A program made the position numbers and the translations under genes. Below the pieces are notes generated by a model. It did no database searches. It was not told the DNA's origin and saw only the letters and a list, made by a program, of their open reading frames with translations. Source: Climacteris rufus (Eukaryota; Chordata; Aves; Passeriformes; Climacteridae). Taken from it: a DNA stretch of 64,000 nucleotides. Position 1 is the stretch's first letter, and every line of letters begins with the position of its first letter. Positions 63,801 to 64,000 of the stretch are shown here, piece after piece. The stretch is from assembly GCA_013398175.1 (NCBI GenBank), contig VZRZ01000509.1:1684016-1748015 (forward strand), read 5' to 3'.

Positions 63801-64000
63801 GTGTTCAAAGACATTAAGCTGTCAGTGAAACAGTGGTGGGAAGACACAAAGCTCAGCAAGTTAAGAAGATCGTGTGAACAGAAAGAAAACAGAGCACAGA
63901 ATGGAGTAACACAGGAGCTGTTACTGTCCCTACTAAAGTTCTCTGGAAAATTAGGGAAATGTAATAGTGAAGGAGCAGTACAAAATGCATTCAAATAACA
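60807..64000. other. intergenic region at the right edge
   Basis: No supported gene. Includes a poly-T run at about 60899-60916 and a CAAA microsatellite. Two antiparallel frames at 63.6-64.0 kb lack supporting signals. Confidence 0.5.
61226..61244. repeat. (CAAA)n microsatellite
   Basis: Four to five CAAA units. Confidence 0.85.

Noticed and set aside
63629..63998. Antiparallel frames of 121 and 106 codons at the right edge
   Set aside because: They shadow each other, and neither has splice, start or homology support. The window ends here, so a real exon cannot be fully excluded.
32438..64000. Search for REV3L exon 1, the expected next gene
   Set aside because: No CpG island and no frame resembling the REV3L N-terminus. 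It presumably lies beyond the window.
1..64000. CRISPR arrays, tRNA, rRNA and bacterial operon signals
   Set aside because: None seen. Spaced direct repeats are limited to simple microsatellites and two short tandem duplications.

Overview
The window is vertebrate nuclear DNA, most likely from a bird. Genes are split into short exons by GT-AG introns. The interspersed repeats include 3' tails of avian-type CR1 LINEs, which end in ATTCTATGATTCTAT-like octamers, and one solo LTR. I see no bacterial-style operons, ribosome binding sites, CRISPR arrays, rRNA or tRNA genes. Most open frames longer than 60 codons have no supporting signal and are chance frames.

One gene is certain: TRAF3IP2 (Act1/CIKS), the SEFIR-domain adaptor and ubiquitin ligase of IL-17 receptor signalling, on the + strand. 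I assembled it exon by exon. A non-coding first exon ends at 7485 in a CpG island (about 7060-7620). Coding exons then lie at 14948-14963, 15249-15998, 19074-19263, 21484-21659, 23047-23135, 23634-23702, 25985-26101, 27209-27283 and 31937-32083. All junctions keep frame and give a predicted protein of 542 residues, against 574 in the human long form. The poly(A) signal is at 32414-32419.

Region by region: 1-780 is AU-rich sequence with two AATAAA signals and may be the 3' end of the upstream neighbour, which is FYN in mammals; this is inferred from synteny only. 781-7059 is intergenic, GC-rich from about 5.2 kb. 7060-32437 is TRAF3IP2. 32438-64000 is AT-rich intergenic DNA with CR1 tails, a solo LTR near 39.6-39.9 kb, microsatellites and no CpG island. 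REV3L, the expected next gene, is not seen.

The most interesting unexplained signals are on the minus strand. In TRAF3IP2 intron 1 a 99-codon frame has a good splice acceptor at one end and an AATAAA 17 bases after its stop codon at the other. Between 43.5 and 48.4 kb, three protein-like blocks flanked by possible splice sites share phase 0. I recognise no family for either. I found no clearly new biological system.
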